From positions 166,770,290 to 166,834,289 of the forward strand of contig CM073885.1 in the NCBI GenBank assembly GCA_037176705.1: a stretch of 64,000 nucleotides of DNA. The letters are read 5' to 3'. Below the pieces are notes generated by a model that was not told the origin of the DNA, ran no database searches, and worked only from the letters and a program-made list of their open reading frames with translations. This document shows positions 46,019 to 58,755 of this stretch, piece by piece (the first letter of the stretch is position 1; each line of letters begins with the position of its first letter). Made by a program: the position numbers and the translations under genes. The stretch is from Molossus alvarezi. Its lineage: Eukaryota > Chordata > Mammalia > Chiroptera > Molossidae.

Positions 46019-49000
46019 AAAATACAAGAAACAACAACAAAAAAATTTCATGCAATAATCTTAGAATTAATTTTTAATTCTAAGAAATAATCTTAGAAAA
46101 CTGATTACTTTTTATACTTCTTTGTTTTTCAGAATTTTGTGGAGAAACTGTTAGAGTTGATGGGATTGGGATGTGTCTGCTAGTTAAAAGTTAAAAGTGT
46201 AATATTGTACTAGACATAATATGCTATTACAGGCAATTTATATTTGCATTTTAAATTAAATATTTGAATGTGAAGTTATACTTATTAATAAAATTTTAAG
46301 TTTCAGAGAAGTTTTTGGTACTTATGAAATAAAAATTTTAAATGTATTTTAAAATTATTTTTATATAATGAAATATTTTAAGTGTACAGAAAAGTATAGA
46401 GAATAATATGATGAACATCATGTCCCTAAAAACTTTGCTTCAGAATTTGGAAAAGATTTAAAACATAAGAATAAAGTAAAATGTACAAGTTTATGTACAA
46501 TCACATTACTTATTTTTATGAAATCTTTGCACATTTGAGTTGATTCTTTAAAGTTAATTGTCTCCAGAAATTAAAAATCCTATTTCTAAATGAGATATTC
46601 TAGGAATGGTATGGTTTAATTATTTTAACATTTTCATAGGTTTATTAAATATTGTCTGTTCAGTCTCTGTGACACTCAGTTTTATATTAAAAATTTTATC
46701 CTATGTTTGGAAAATTATCTCCTTATATTTCTATAGTTTATAGCATATGAGAAATGAAAAACTCTATAAAAATGACTAGACTGAATCAAAACATGTGAGT
46801 ACTTATACACATAATATTAATACAGAAGAATCAAGTGTGTTTTGAACATTATCAACCACATTAATGTTTCACAGAATAGTGTCGTTGAAATAAAATGATG
46901 AATTTTTTTATTTAAATGAGGTAAAAGATTATATGGTTCTTTATGCAGAAAATATATCTTGTTTCTCTTACTTGATTATCTCATTTGGTTTTAGATGAAA
47001 GATTTCAGATTGTATAATGAGGAAACCAGCTCTTATTTTCACTCAGACTGGACAAATTTAATACATGTGCTTCAAGCTTCAGCATCCTTCTAAGTAATAA
47101 TATGCTATGTGTCTTACTTTTTTGTTTGTCAAATGTGGGCAAGAACATTGTGAAGTTTATAGTTTTGCTCTGTTCAACCTCCTGTAACAATATTAACTGA
47201 AATTATTAAAGTTTTCTATGATATTAAAAGTTATAATTTTATGCTATTTTTAATATGCTTATTCAAAATTTTCAGTTATTGAAATTATTAGAGGTAGCAC
47301 CCAAAGACTCATAAACTATTTCTAATAAATGTAAATATTCTTTATTCATAATCAAGAAATAACATTATAAATAATATATATAGGTCTAGGCCTCCATGGG
47401 CTTTTTCCTCCAATAAAATCAATTCAAAGTAAATCATTCATTGCCTACACTCTAAATGTCTTTGTAGACATTTAGAAAATAAAAAGGCCAGCTTTATGTA
47501 AATGTCTCTTGTATTCTGCATCTATATGGAATTTACTCAAATAAGAAAGGAATACTTAAAGCTAAAGTAGAATTATGTTTTAGTTATTCTGCTTGCAAAT
47601 AACGTGCACGCGCGCATGCACACACGTGCACACACACACACACATACACACACATCATTTGGGCTGTGTTGTCAGCTAACCCATACTTATACAAAAGAGA
47701 AATGGAGCAGTAACCATGGTAACATGAAGGGGGAAAAATAAAAGAGCCAGTTTTATCAGACTTGCTCTTTCTGGGAATAAAAATAGCAGAAGGGTTTCAA
47801 ATAGTTGCAAAGAGAGGTAGAATGACCACTTATTTAATACCATGTTAAGATAAATATTTAAAATTTACATTTACTATAAAGAAGGACATGCTTTGATTCT
47901 CCACATGTAATAAAATCTTTCTGGATACTCATGTCAGAGACAAAATGGCTGCAATGAAGGATTACCTGGAGGTCAAATCGATCAAATACTATTTCTTAAT
48001 TGTTTGCGGCCACACTAGGCACTTAGAAATGCAAAATGAGATGAATAACTTAATTTCAAGGATAAATTAATTTTTTATAAATTATTTAATAATTTATCCT
48101 TTAATTGCAAGGATAAAAATAATGCTGAAATTACAAAATAATGTGTATCTAGGGAGCACGTGGCAGATATAGGGGATCATGGTGTTCAGTTGAAGATGAA
48201 GTCTATTAGGCTAAGCAGTAGATGGAGTTTCAGAAGATCAGCTGAAGAGAAGTCAGACATGTGGAATGAGTGTTAGTTGTGTATGAAGGACTTGGGGAAA
48301 AGGGCCTAATGACTCCCAGCTTTTATCATTTACTTTTAACCTAATTTAGCAGAACAGTTCAGCTTCAGAGATAAAGGTTAAATAACCAGGCTGGGCTTGA
48401 TTTACCTGCTGATAAGGGAGACAAGTTGTTCAGAAAACTGATAGTGAAAAATGATCGAACCTTGGTCTTGATAAGACAAGGAAAATGCTGAGTCAGCCAT
48501 AGGACTGCTGACATCTATAAAGGCAGGATTATGCAACAAGAAAACATTCACGAATTTATAAAGGCCCCCTTTTAATCGACTAATCCATCTATATGCTGTA
48601 GCAAATCCTGAAGAAAATATTTTAAAAATAACTTAAAACTTGCAAAAATAGATACTTCCTGGTTGTTGGTGGTGGTGCTTTGACAAGACAAGAGGAAAAT
48701 CCACAATGTCCCCTGCTAGGAGTTAGTGTTGTGACATTGCCCCATTGTTTCCTCCTCCCGAGTCTTCTGCCTGGAGCCCAGATTTCCTTGCATGTAAGAG
48801 CAGACGAGTTTCTACATAACAGATCCCAGTTCTTTGTCTTCCTGTGATAAGTCTTTATTTTAAAATGACTGTAATGCAATATATTTTGTTCTTCTATCCC
48901 TTGTGTATTTTTACCCTTTTCTTTTAAAATCACAACTTTTTCCTTTTGACTATGCCTGCTGCAAAAATAAATAAATAAAAAAAATTAGAAAGTTATAACC

Positions 49001-49171
49001 CAGCAATCTTAAGGTGGGGGTTAGGTAGGTAGGGGAAAATTATTTGAAGTCAACAGAAAATTTTTTCTTTTTCATGTCCCTAAATGTTCACATTCGTTGA
49101 ATAGAGAAAATGTCTTAGGCAAAGGCACTCTGAGGCCATTGTCCTCATATGAGAAGGTATGAAGATATTAC
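46019..49171. other. Gene-poor AT-rich sequence
   Basis: Over 3 kb without a frame above about 100 codons with any domain, and no repeat family I can identify apart from the CA-rich run at 47600-47655. It may be ordinary single-copy intergenic DNA. Confidence 0.45.
47600..47655. repeat. Alternating purine-pyrimidine (CA)n tract
   Basis: aacgtgcacgcgcgcatgca leads into CACACG and then pure CACA units with one interruption. The GC-rich start alternates strictly, a form prone to Z-DNA. Confidence 0.85.
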
Positions 49172-49383
49172 TTTTTTTTCCTTCTTTATTGATTTTAGAG
49201 AGAGGAAGGAGAGGGAGAGAGAGTTAGAAACATCGATGAGAGAGAACATCGACTGGCCGCCTCCTGCATGCCCCTCACTGGGGATTTAGCCCACAACCTG
49301 GGCATGTGCCCTGACTGGGAATTGAACTGGTGACCTCCTGGTACATGGGTCGACGCTCCACCACTGAGCCACAATGGCCGGGC
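49172..49383 (-). mobile_element. Ves-type SINE, second subfamily, minus orientation
   Basis: The plus view runs 'ttctttattgattttagaga', 'gcatgcccctcactggggat', 'gaattgaactggtgac' and the head 'gccacaatggccgggc'. I found no clear duplication. Confidence 0.88.
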
Positions 49384-50224
49384 AGGACAACATGACTTTT
49401 AAAATGACTTTACATTTCAATCATTCCTTCAGGATATATCTAACATGTCCTATTTAAATGCCATACTCAGTTTTTATCAGTCTTTGCACATGAATTACTG
49501 ACACCTGGCGCAGTGACTTTCCTGGTGTTATGGACTCCCATTGGAAAGTCATATAGTACCCCTCACAATGTTTAAACATCAGTGGTACCTCTGCTTATGC
49601 CTGATGTATTTTCATTATCTTCCCTACTTATTTTCTTCCTCAAACTGTCTATGCTTCAGTATTTTGTTATTATCAAAGAAGACAGAATGACTGTGAATAG
49701 CCAAAACCCAACAAATATCCAGTACAAAATCTGTATTTGGAAAATCATAATAGTTTTGTAGCTTTTAAACTTCCTTCTGGATTAGGATTTTGGCAGTATA
49801 GATAGGTTTCAGAATTCCCCAATATGATTGATTTTAAGATTATATGCTTTTGCACGTTTTTTCCCCCACTTTTACATACTTGGAAGTGTTCACAATAATT
49901 GAATTTAAGTGGGTATAGTTGATATAAGAATAATTTTATGAAGTTATATTGTATTTAATGCTTAGAACAAATTATTTTTAGGAATATATTTATGCAAAAT
50001 GATAAATTATTTTAAGAGAAATTTTAAAAGTTTTGTCCCCTTCTTAGAAATAATACAACTCTATCTTAAAGTAAGCCAGAAGGCCTTTCTTTTGGTGCTA
50101 CAAAAAATGTGATAAAAAAAATTATTATAAATTAATAACATCCTTGTAGATACCTAGAAGAAAGGTAGAAAATATGTCTACTGACAGTCACTTATCCAAA
50201 GAATCAAAATAAATGATAAGGTCA
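49384..50224. other. Unassigned AT-rich sequence
   Basis: No gene or recognisable repeat. Confidence 0.4.
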
Positions 50225-50690
50225 TTTTCTATAGTAAAAAAATAATTAAAAAAAAATAGAGTAGGAAAGAAGATGTGTCACAAACATGCAATGGACTACT
50301 ACTCGGCCGCAGGAAAAGATGAGAGACTACCATCTATGACAGCATGAGTGGATCCTGAGAACATTATGCTGAGCAAAATAAGTCAGACGGAAAAAGTCAA
50401 GAACCATGTGATTTTACTCATATGTGGGATATAAAACTGAAAGCAACAAATGAGCACGGCAAACAAATAAGAACTCATAGACACAGACCACAGTAAGGTG
50501 GTTACCAGAAGGAAGGGGGGATAGGAAGGAGGTAGTAAAGGGTAAAAATGAGGTCAAATATATGATGACAGAAGGAGATGTGACTTTTGGTGGTAAACAC
50601 ACAATGCAATATACAGATGACAAATGATAGAATTGTCTACTTGAAAGCTATGTAATTTTATTAACCAATGTCACCCCAATAGATTAAAAA
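50225..50690 (+). mobile_element. LINE-1 3' end, plus orientation
   Basis: The ORF2 C-terminal coding remnant ('caatggactactactcggcc', 'cattatgctgagcaaaataa') runs into a 3'UTR resembling that at 4200-4400 ('aaaactgaaagcaacaaatg', 'ttattaaccaatgtcacccc'). It is a 5'-truncated copy of the same family. Confidence 0.8.
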
Positions 50691-53228
50691 AATGAACTGA
50701 TACATGCAACATTCAAATAGTTTTGCTATTCAAAAATTAATATGTTTAATTGACAGATACACTAAATAACATACATGTAAATTAGAGTTTCAAAGTTGTA
50801 AGATAGGGATAGAAATAAAGCGGAAATAACAAACCAAAGGAAGGGCAAATGTACACTCCCCATAACAGATGGCAATGACTTCAACTTCTTTCTCTGTTCC
50901 TAAATCTCTATGACATGCTTTCATCCTCTTATTGCCCCTACATCCGAGTAAAACATTCTTGGTCTTAGAAGTTCCCTCTTTCCCAACCAGTTCCCTAAAT
51001 TAGCAGCATGAATCATCTTCACTTTCTCTATCTGAGTCCTTTCTGTTTCAGCTTTTCATATTTCTTAACACTCCCTCAAAATAGTCCAAAATCTTTGTCT
51101 CTGGCCATTGGCCTGCTGTCAATATTACAAGTCAGCCCTTCTGCCTTCATCCTATAAACAAAACCACTCACAGACAATTTACTTGTAAATTGTCTTCCAC
51201 CTGACATGTACGATTGTAATTATCAATCAATTTATTAAATATTTATCAAGTTTAGAGTGAAGTTTCAAGGTCCATACCCACAATCCCGCTCCACAATTTC
51301 CTGATGTGTACTGACCACCAACAGATATTTTACGAGGGCTGCAAACCAGTTAATTTGATTTCATTCTCTTTAACAATTCTTGTAATTAACCTAAGACCTA
51401 GATCTTTCTACCCTTGAGCAAGGACTCCTGTTTCTCTCAGAAATGCATCAGTGCTTCAAGGATTTTTCTTCCTTAAACCATTGAGCCAGTTACCCTTTGG
51501 GTAGGGGTGGAAACAAAGATTAAGAGATTATATCTGAAATTGAAAAGGAAGAAGCAATCCATTCTGAGTTGCTCATGGCTCTACTGAAATGAAAAATGAT
51601 ACAAACTTTCAGAATGAATCTATCCCTTTAGGTATCACCAGAATAACTATCACAAGTGTGAAATGAACTTTATTTGGTATACATTTAGACACATTCTACT
51701 GAGAAGTACAGTTTGATATAAAAATCTAAAACTTAATGTGATATTTAAATAAATGGTGAATTGTATTGGAATCAAAACAGATTTAGGACCAGGCAATTGG
51801 GGGAATCCTCAATTCTGGTGATGTGATCACAGATTAGTCACAGATATCTTCTGGTTTAGGAAACTTTGCTAAAACACCTTCAACTGACTTTCTTCAGAGT
51901 AATTTGCTACATTTCTAATTTACCTTAAGAACTCTATGCTTAAATTGTGAGATACACTTCTCAGGATTTGAATAATTGTTTCTCTGATTTTTGGATATTG
52001 TTTTCTCTCCTGAGATACCTCCTTTATAAAGTATAAAATATCAAATTGGTATTATTTAGTTTTATTATCTAGTTTTGTGTCTGGTCCATTTCTGTCACAG
52101 GAATCAGATTTCATTTTTGTCATCTAAACTGGACAGGAATGTTGGATCCTTCGGGAGTGTTTGCCCTTCAGGGCGTCCTTTGTCTTTGAACCAAAGATAC
52201 CATGTCAGTAACTCTATAGGATCTATTTAAATTTGCAAAATTTCTCAGTTGGTAGTTTTACCTGATTCTGTATCTTTGTTGCTGTTTTGACTATTGTGTG
52301 CAGGGCCTATTGGATTGGAATTTGTGTGTCAAATGCCCAAACTTCAGATCCCAATGCTTTCAGGTTACTTTTGTCCCTCTCCCCCATTGCCCCTCTTTTC
52401 TTTCCTTAACTTGCACAAATATCTGTGGAACATGTAACTTGTGTCAGGCTACATGCTAATATATGGTGGGGAACAATATAGAAAGACTCCCTGCCATCAA
52501 AAGTTCATTATTTAATGAGAAAGATACAGATTAAGAAAAAATAATGCAAATCAATGAATAGTAAGAGACTGTAAGTGAAGAAAAAGTGGTAAGTACTTAG
52601 AAGATAAATTATAGGTAGATTTTCACTCACCATTTACACAGTGGTCATTTCTGAGTATTTAAATAGGCCAAGCTCCTGCAGTCCTCTGAGTTTGATCTAG
52701 TTTCCTGAAGAACTCAGATTGAAATCTTTGTCATCCAGAACACAAAGACATCCGGAGCAGATACATTCCCACATTTATAAGCTTTCACACTATTCTCATT
52801 CTCCTTCTTAGCATTTATCTAGATGGAATTAATTATTTACAGGTATAATCATGTTTAATGCCTCATTCTCCCATAAGCCTGCACTGTGTCCATCTTGTTC
52901 AGTGCCTAGAAACAGAACATGGTAGTTATTTGATAAATGCTTTTGTTACAGCAGGTAGACAAGATCTGAAATGAAGAATTTCATGTCATTGTGGTTGTTT
53001 CTAAACCTTTATATTTATATATCCTCTCCCTTTATATTATAGTCAGCTGATGAGGACGGCCCCTTGAACATGGGCTCCAATGTCTGGAAAGGGGATCCTT
53101 ATTGATCTAAGCCCATAGGGTAAGTTGATCACTCTTGCTGTTGTGATAGGTTCAGAACTGGGAAACTCTAGCTGCTTAGTTTATGACACCCACTTGGCCA
53201 GAAATTAGAGTGGGTTTCCTTCTTTTTT
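50691..53228. other. Mostly unassigned sequence
   Basis: A weak old-repeat motif is visible at 52430-52530 ('gtgtcaggctacatgctaat', 'gactccctgccatcaaaa'), similar to the L2-like motif at 10.7 kb. The rest shows no gene or family I can name. Confidence 0.4.
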
Positions 53229-53335
53229 CCTTCCTTCCTTCCTTCCTTCCTTCCTTCCTTCCTTCCTTCCTTCCTTCCTTCCTTCCTTCCTTCCTTCCCT
53301 CTCTCTGTCTCTCTCTCTCTCTCTCTCTCATTTAT
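53229..53335. repeat. (TTCC)n plus (TC)n microsatellite
   Basis: About 17 TTCC units run without a break (53229-53298), followed by CTCTCTGTCTCTCTCTC. The uninterrupted array suggests a polymorphic locus. Confidence 0.95.
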
Positions 53336-53444
53336 TTTGGCTACTACACTTCTTAATGAATGTGAAGCGGTATCTTATTGCTCACTGTGGTGATTTTATT
53401 TTATAAATAATTTAAACCATTAGCTATGAAGAGGTTGACTTTGT

Positions 53445-53615
53445 AGCATTTAAGAGTGTGGTCTTTTGAGCCAAAGTGCCAAGGTTCAAATCCCAGCTCT
53501 GAAAGCCACTAGATCCTTTAAGGAAATATTGGGATATTTATTCAACTTTTCTGTGTCTCAGTTTATTTATATATACAATGGGGATAATAATAGTATCTGA
53601 TCTCATAAGACAGTG
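53445..53615 (+). mobile_element. MIR SINE, plus orientation
   Basis: 'tttaagagtgtggtcttttg', 'caaatcccagctctgaaagc', 'tctgtgtctcagtttattta' and 'aatggggataataatagtat' follow the MIR consensus from near its start into its conserved core. Confidence 0.85.
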
Positions 53616-53889
53616 GTATAAATTCAATGGATTTATTGATACAGTGTTGGGAGTGTATTTTCTATATTTTGAACTTGACTAATATTTCTTTGTTAGCTTG
53701 TTTTTTTTTAAAACACCATTCTTGTAAGGTATCCTGCATTTCTAGTTGCACGGTTATCCACACGCCTAATGGTGTTTCACTGGAGAGCTCTTTCCTCACC
53801 TTGCTCTGTTCATCACCCACACATGGCCCAGCACCAACACTATTGACTTTTTGTATATTTTCCTGCCAGTATGTTTTTTGAAAGCACAG

Positions 53890-54590
53890 TTTTAATCTCC
53901 TTGGCATTTACCCAGAGGAACTGAAAACTTATGTTCACACAAAAAGCTGCACACATCTGTTTATAGCAGCTTTATTCTTTATTGCCCAAACTGGAAGCAA
54001 CCAAGATGTTCTTCAGTAAGTGAATGGATAAATAAACTGTGGTGCATTCAGACAACGGACTATTATTCAGCACTAAAAAGGAGTGAGCTATTCTATCAAG
54101 CCATGAAAAGACATGGAGGAAACTGAAATGCACATTGGTAGGTAGAAGCCAATCTGAGAAGCTACAGACTGGTTGATTCCAGCTATGTGACATTCTGGAG
54201 AAGGCAAAACTACAGAGACAGTAAAAAGATCAGGTTCGGGTGGAGCATGAGTGGGTGCAGAGGATTTTTAGAAAAGTGAAAATAGTCTATATGATATTGT
54301 AAAGATGGATACATAACATTCTATGTTTCTCCAAACTTACAAAATGTATAGCGCCAAGTGGGAACCATAATGTAAACTATGGACTCTTGGTGACTCTGAT
54401 GTGATAGTGTAGGTTCATCAGTTGTAACAGATGTCCCACTGTGGTGGAGACAGCCATAGGGAGGGAGGTGATGGGTGTGTGCGGATGGGGATGTATGGGA
54501 AATCGCTGTACCTTCTTCTCAATTTTGCTGTGAGGCTAAAACTACTCTTAAAAAATAAAGTCCTTAAAAAAAAAAAAAAGAAAACAAAGA
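53890..54590 (+). mobile_element. Old LINE-1 3' end with A tail, plus orientation
   Basis: ORF2 end phrases ('gcagctttattctttattgc', 'tattattcagcactaaaaag') pass into a 3'UTR ('ggactcttggtgactctgat') and end in aataaag and an A run at 54565-54580. No frame is intact. Confidence 0.75.
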
Positions 54591-54664
54591 AACAAAATTA
54601 CAGTTTTCATAATGTGGTTGCTATGTACTACACAGATAAATGATACAATTCATAATTTTTTTTT

Positions 54665-54904
54665 AATCCTCACCTGAGGATATTTTTTCATTTATCTTCA
54701 GATGGAGCGGGAGGAAGAGAGAGAGAGAGAGAGAGAGAGAAACATCGATGTGAGCGAGACACATTGAGTGGTTGCCACCCACATGACCCCACCGGGGCCC
54801 AGGACAAACTGCAGCCAAGGTACATACCCTTGACAGGAACTGAACCCTGGAGTCTTTGGTCCGCAGGCTGATGCTCTAACCGCTGAGCCAAATTGGCCAG
54901 GGCT
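54665..54904 (-). mobile_element. Ves-type SINE, minus orientation
   Basis: Hairpin tail atcctcacctgaggat (plus view), (GA)n block, and head 'ccaaattggccagggct'. Imperfect duplications aattcataattttt / atttcatattttt flank it. Confidence 0.9.
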
Positions 54905-54984
54905 GATTTCATATTTTTTTGCATGTTATCATGTGGTCATTGTAAATATTTTAAATTAAGGCTTAATATTTTGTTTGTTATATG

Positions 54985-56015
54985 CTCTAAAATATCTAAC
55001 ACATATATAGCTCCTACTGTGCAACAGATGCTTTTTAAAGCACTTTATATTTTCTATTTAAAAATTATATAGTAAAATTGACTTTTTGTGTTCATTTCTG
55101 TGATTTTTATTTACTTTATTTTTATTGTTGGTACTAATACAGATGATTCATGTGACTACCACCACAATCAGGATATATAACAGTTTCATTTTCCCCAAAA
55201 AACCTCTCTTGTACTTCTGACCCTTCATCCCCAGCAACCACAAAATGATCGCTACAGTTTTGTCTTTTTGATAACATCGTATATATGGTATACTCTACAG
55301 TACAGAACTTTTTGGGACTGGTTTATTTCACTCACTCTAATGCCTTTGATAGTCATGCAATTTGTTGCATGTATTAATAGTTTGGTTCTTTTTAATGTTG
55401 GATAGTATTCCATTGTATGTCTGTATCACAGTTGTTGTTGTTTTTTTACCCATGTACCAGTTGAAAGATATTGGGTTATTTCCAGTTTGCAGAGGGATTA
55501 TAAGTAAGTTTCTATAAATAGTTACATACAATATTTTTGCAATATAATTTTACATTTCTCCAGGAATGAGATTTCTGGGTCATATAATAAATGGATGTTT
55601 ATGTTGTAAGAAACTACCAAACTTTTTCAAAGTATCTATACTATTTTGCATGCTCACCAGCAATGCATCAGAGTTCCAATTGCTCTCCATCCTGGCCAGC
55701 ATTTAGCATCAAATATAATTTTAGTTATTCTAAAAGGTGCAGAGTAGTAGCTCACCATAATTTCAGTTTGCATTTACTTAATGACTAATAAACATCAATT
55801 CATGGGCTTATGTGCCATCTTTACATCCTCTTTGCATTTTACATTTATGAGCTCATATAATTCTTACGACAATTCTATGAGGCTGCAAGGTAGATGATAT
55901 TAATATTCCCATTATACAGATAAGAAAACTGAGACACAGGAGGAGTAATTTGCCTACAATCTATAGTTACACAGCTAAAAAGTGGCAGAACCAAGATTCA
56001 TACCCAGGTCCCTAA
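54985..56015 (-). mobile_element. MIR SINE split by a LINE-1 fragment
   Basis: The left piece at 54985-55090 ('ctcctactgtgcaacagatg', 'aaagcactttatat') and the right piece at 55830-56015 ('gagctcatataattcttacg', 'gataagaaaactgagacaca') fit one reversed MIR with the LINE-1 fragment at 55120-55800 between them. Boundaries are approximate. Confidence 0.55.
55120..55800 (-). mobile_element. Old LINE-1 3' end, minus orientation
   Basis: A reversed 3'UTR is followed by the antisense ORF2 C-terminus: 'gtttatttcactcactctaa', 'agtattccattgtatgtctg' and 'catgctcaccagcaatgcat'. Confidence 0.75.
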
Positions 56016-58315
56016 ATGGAAATTTAAACTGTTTGTAATTATTTTTCTCATTATAAACATTTCCAAGAAGGATGTTTTGGTCATGAGATTTTTATGTTAT
56101 GAGATTATTTACTTAGAATATTTCTTGGAGGTAAATTTATTTAGTGGATCAAATGATAAGAAAACATTTTGAATGTCTTTGATAGCTAGTGTAAAGTTGT
56201 TTTTCCAAAGGACTATCCATATCCAAATTTGTAGCACTCAGCAATCTATAAGGTTGTTCTATTTTTCTTGGTGTCCTTCCCAAGTGCCCCAGTCTGGGTA
56301 ATGTTTCATTCTGCCTTTTTAATCTGCTTGTACATACAATGACTATAGAAAAAGATAAAAACTTTTCTCTTTTTCTTTCATGCCATTAATTTAGAATTGT
56401 TTAAGAGACTAAACACTAAATAAAAATAAGGGCTTTTTTTTTTTTTTTTTTTTACATGAAATTAGGTGGGCCATGCAAACATCTGTTAGTGATATTTGAA
56501 ATGGTTTCACGAAGGAGGTCCTTCTTACCCATCAGAATATATTTTTCCTACTGACCTATCAAAGTGTTGCTTATTACCCTGCCTGATCCATAATTCCAAT
56601 TTAGCAGAGTTGGAAATAGCAAAGACACAAGACATAATTAAAGTGCTATTAAATTGGTTTATCTTGTTGACCAATTCTTCTTGAAATGAGGAAGAGGAGA
56701 ATAGAGAGAACTTCCACTGAAGGGATGAGATTTAATTGTATGTGAGTGCAGAGTCTCAGCCACTAATCCTGAAACTCTGGGGAGCCAACCAGGCGATGGA
56801 GCCCCCTGGAGTGCAGGTCAAGGGTGACTGTGCAGAGGACCAGTCTTGGGCCAGAGGACAACCACCTGCTGAAAAGTAGTTCCCTGACCCAGATGACACT
56901 ATATGATCTTATAAAAATAACTTTAAGGATCGGACCTTTAGATTCTCAAACTAAATTGTGTTTTTTATAATTTTATTAAATCATTATATATCCTTCCTCC
57001 TGGTTATGCAAACTATGTATTTTTGCCAGTGGGTCCAGTTAATAGGCTTTATGAGATCTTTATGGTGCCCCTTCAGTCGTTCCGTGGGTAGCTCTCCTGA
57101 CAAGTGGATCCCTGCAGGTTCTGAACTAATTTCGTGGTTCTTCCTTGAGAACGTCCAGTTTTGTGTTATACATTTATCATGTGCTCCTTGTGTAGAAAGA
57201 AATTCCAGACCCTGTTGCTGATTCAGAAAATGTATCCAGCAAAATATGCTCTGGATATAGTATTAAGTGAAAGCCATTTGTGTGGAGTGGTTTGCTGAAA
57301 AATTATTTGCAATTTTAAAATTTTGAAAAGACTAATTAGGGACAAAGGGGAAAGGGTTATATAAATTGTTAAATCAACTTGATGGAATGTTTGAAGGTGT
57401 TACAGAAACCTGGCAACATACGATTATATGGAACCTATTGTGTTAACTATGAAGCTGTGTGAATAAGGATGAGGGTATTTGAAGGGAAATAGATAAAAAT
57501 GTACATAAATATTAAACTGGTTGCACTAAGGATGATCATGGTGTATTCTTAATCATTTTAATGTTTAAATGGGTATAGAATTTAAACAAATAAAAAGTAC
57601 AATCTGTTGAGATATGCCCTTAATCCTCATGAGTTGTGTTTATACTTCAGTTGCAGAAAGACATTATACCTGTGCGTAGAAAGATAACTGATGCTCTAAG
57701 GATCCATGTGGTAAGAGTTAGTGTATACAATGGACAGTAAGAATTTTAGTTCTAGCATTTTTCTTCTATGCTGGTGTTTCCATCTCCTGAGATGTTGCAG
57801 AGGTGGTCAATTCAGATTCCACCAGACACAAGAAATGTATCACATAAAGAAGAGCATCTCAGTGCTTTGCTCCTTTGTTTCTAGCTCATTTAGCTCTCAT
57901 CTACAAATCCATTGGGTGCCTTTATTACTGCGAATGATGTTCCAATTTAAGCTGTATTGATTTATATTTTTACTTTGTTTTATTATAAAAAGCAATACTT
58001 TTTAGGATAAGACTCGTCATAACTAATTTTTTAAAAAGTCACTTAATTCTTGTGAAGTTTACATTTGCATAGGGAATTGGGGACATTGTAATTCAGTTCA
58101 TCCTACTTCTGAATAACTGTTTGCAAAATATTCTCGAGGAAGTGTGAATGCAATTGCTTTAGAAAGGGCAGATGTTCAAGGTTGGTGTCTTATGACTGTG
58201 TATGGTTAGACCAGAAGGCTAATGGATCAAGATCATAGCCTATTTTCATGTTGCCAAGTTAGGTTTGGAAATAATATGCTTGGAGACTGTGCCCTACCCA
58301 TGTTTTGAGGGCCTT
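56016..58315. other. Unassigned intergenic sequence
   Basis: Contains a 20-T run at 56433-56452. Short frames (60-87 codons) have no domain. No repeat family identified. Confidence 0.4.
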
Positions 58316-58317
58316 AC

Positions 58318-58755
58318 CAATGCCATAGGTTGAAAAATGTCCCCTCTCCAAATTCTTATGTTAGTGCCCTATCCCCAAATGTGATGGTATTTAGAGATAA
58401 GGCCTTAGGAAGGGAGATCATTAGGTTTAGGTAAGTTCATGAGGGTAAGGCCCTTATAATGAGATTAGTGCCATTACAAGAAGAGACCCTAACCAGTTAT
58501 CTTTCTTTCTCTTTCTCTCTCCCTATCTCCCTCTGTTTCTTCCTTCTTCTCTTTCTTTTTCTCTCACCCAGCGATGTAAGGACATATGAAAAGTTGGCCA
58601 TCAACAAGGCATGAAGAGAGCCTTCACCAGAACTCAGCCTTGCTGGTATCTTGATTTTGGACTTCTAGCTCCCAGAACTGTGAGAAAAAATAACTCCATT
58701 GTTTAAGCCACCCAGTCTGTAGTATTTTGTTGTCACAGCCAGAGCTAAAGCACCA
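58318..58755 (+). mobile_element. ERVL-MaLR solo LTR (MLT1-like)
   Basis: Characteristic MLT1 phrases occur in order: 'aatgtcccctctccaaattc', 'ccccaaatgtgatggtattt', 'gggagatcattaggtttagg', 'gagattagtgccattacaag', 'cttggacttctagctcccag'-like text, and the end 'agccacccagtctgtagtat'. It is a very old retroviral LTR with no internal genes beside it. A CT-rich expansion at 58500-58565 interrupts its middle. Confidence 0.8.

Noticed and set aside
53229..53335. CRISPR-like regular repeat
   Set aside because: It is a simple microsatellite without spacers, and the context is a mammalian genome.
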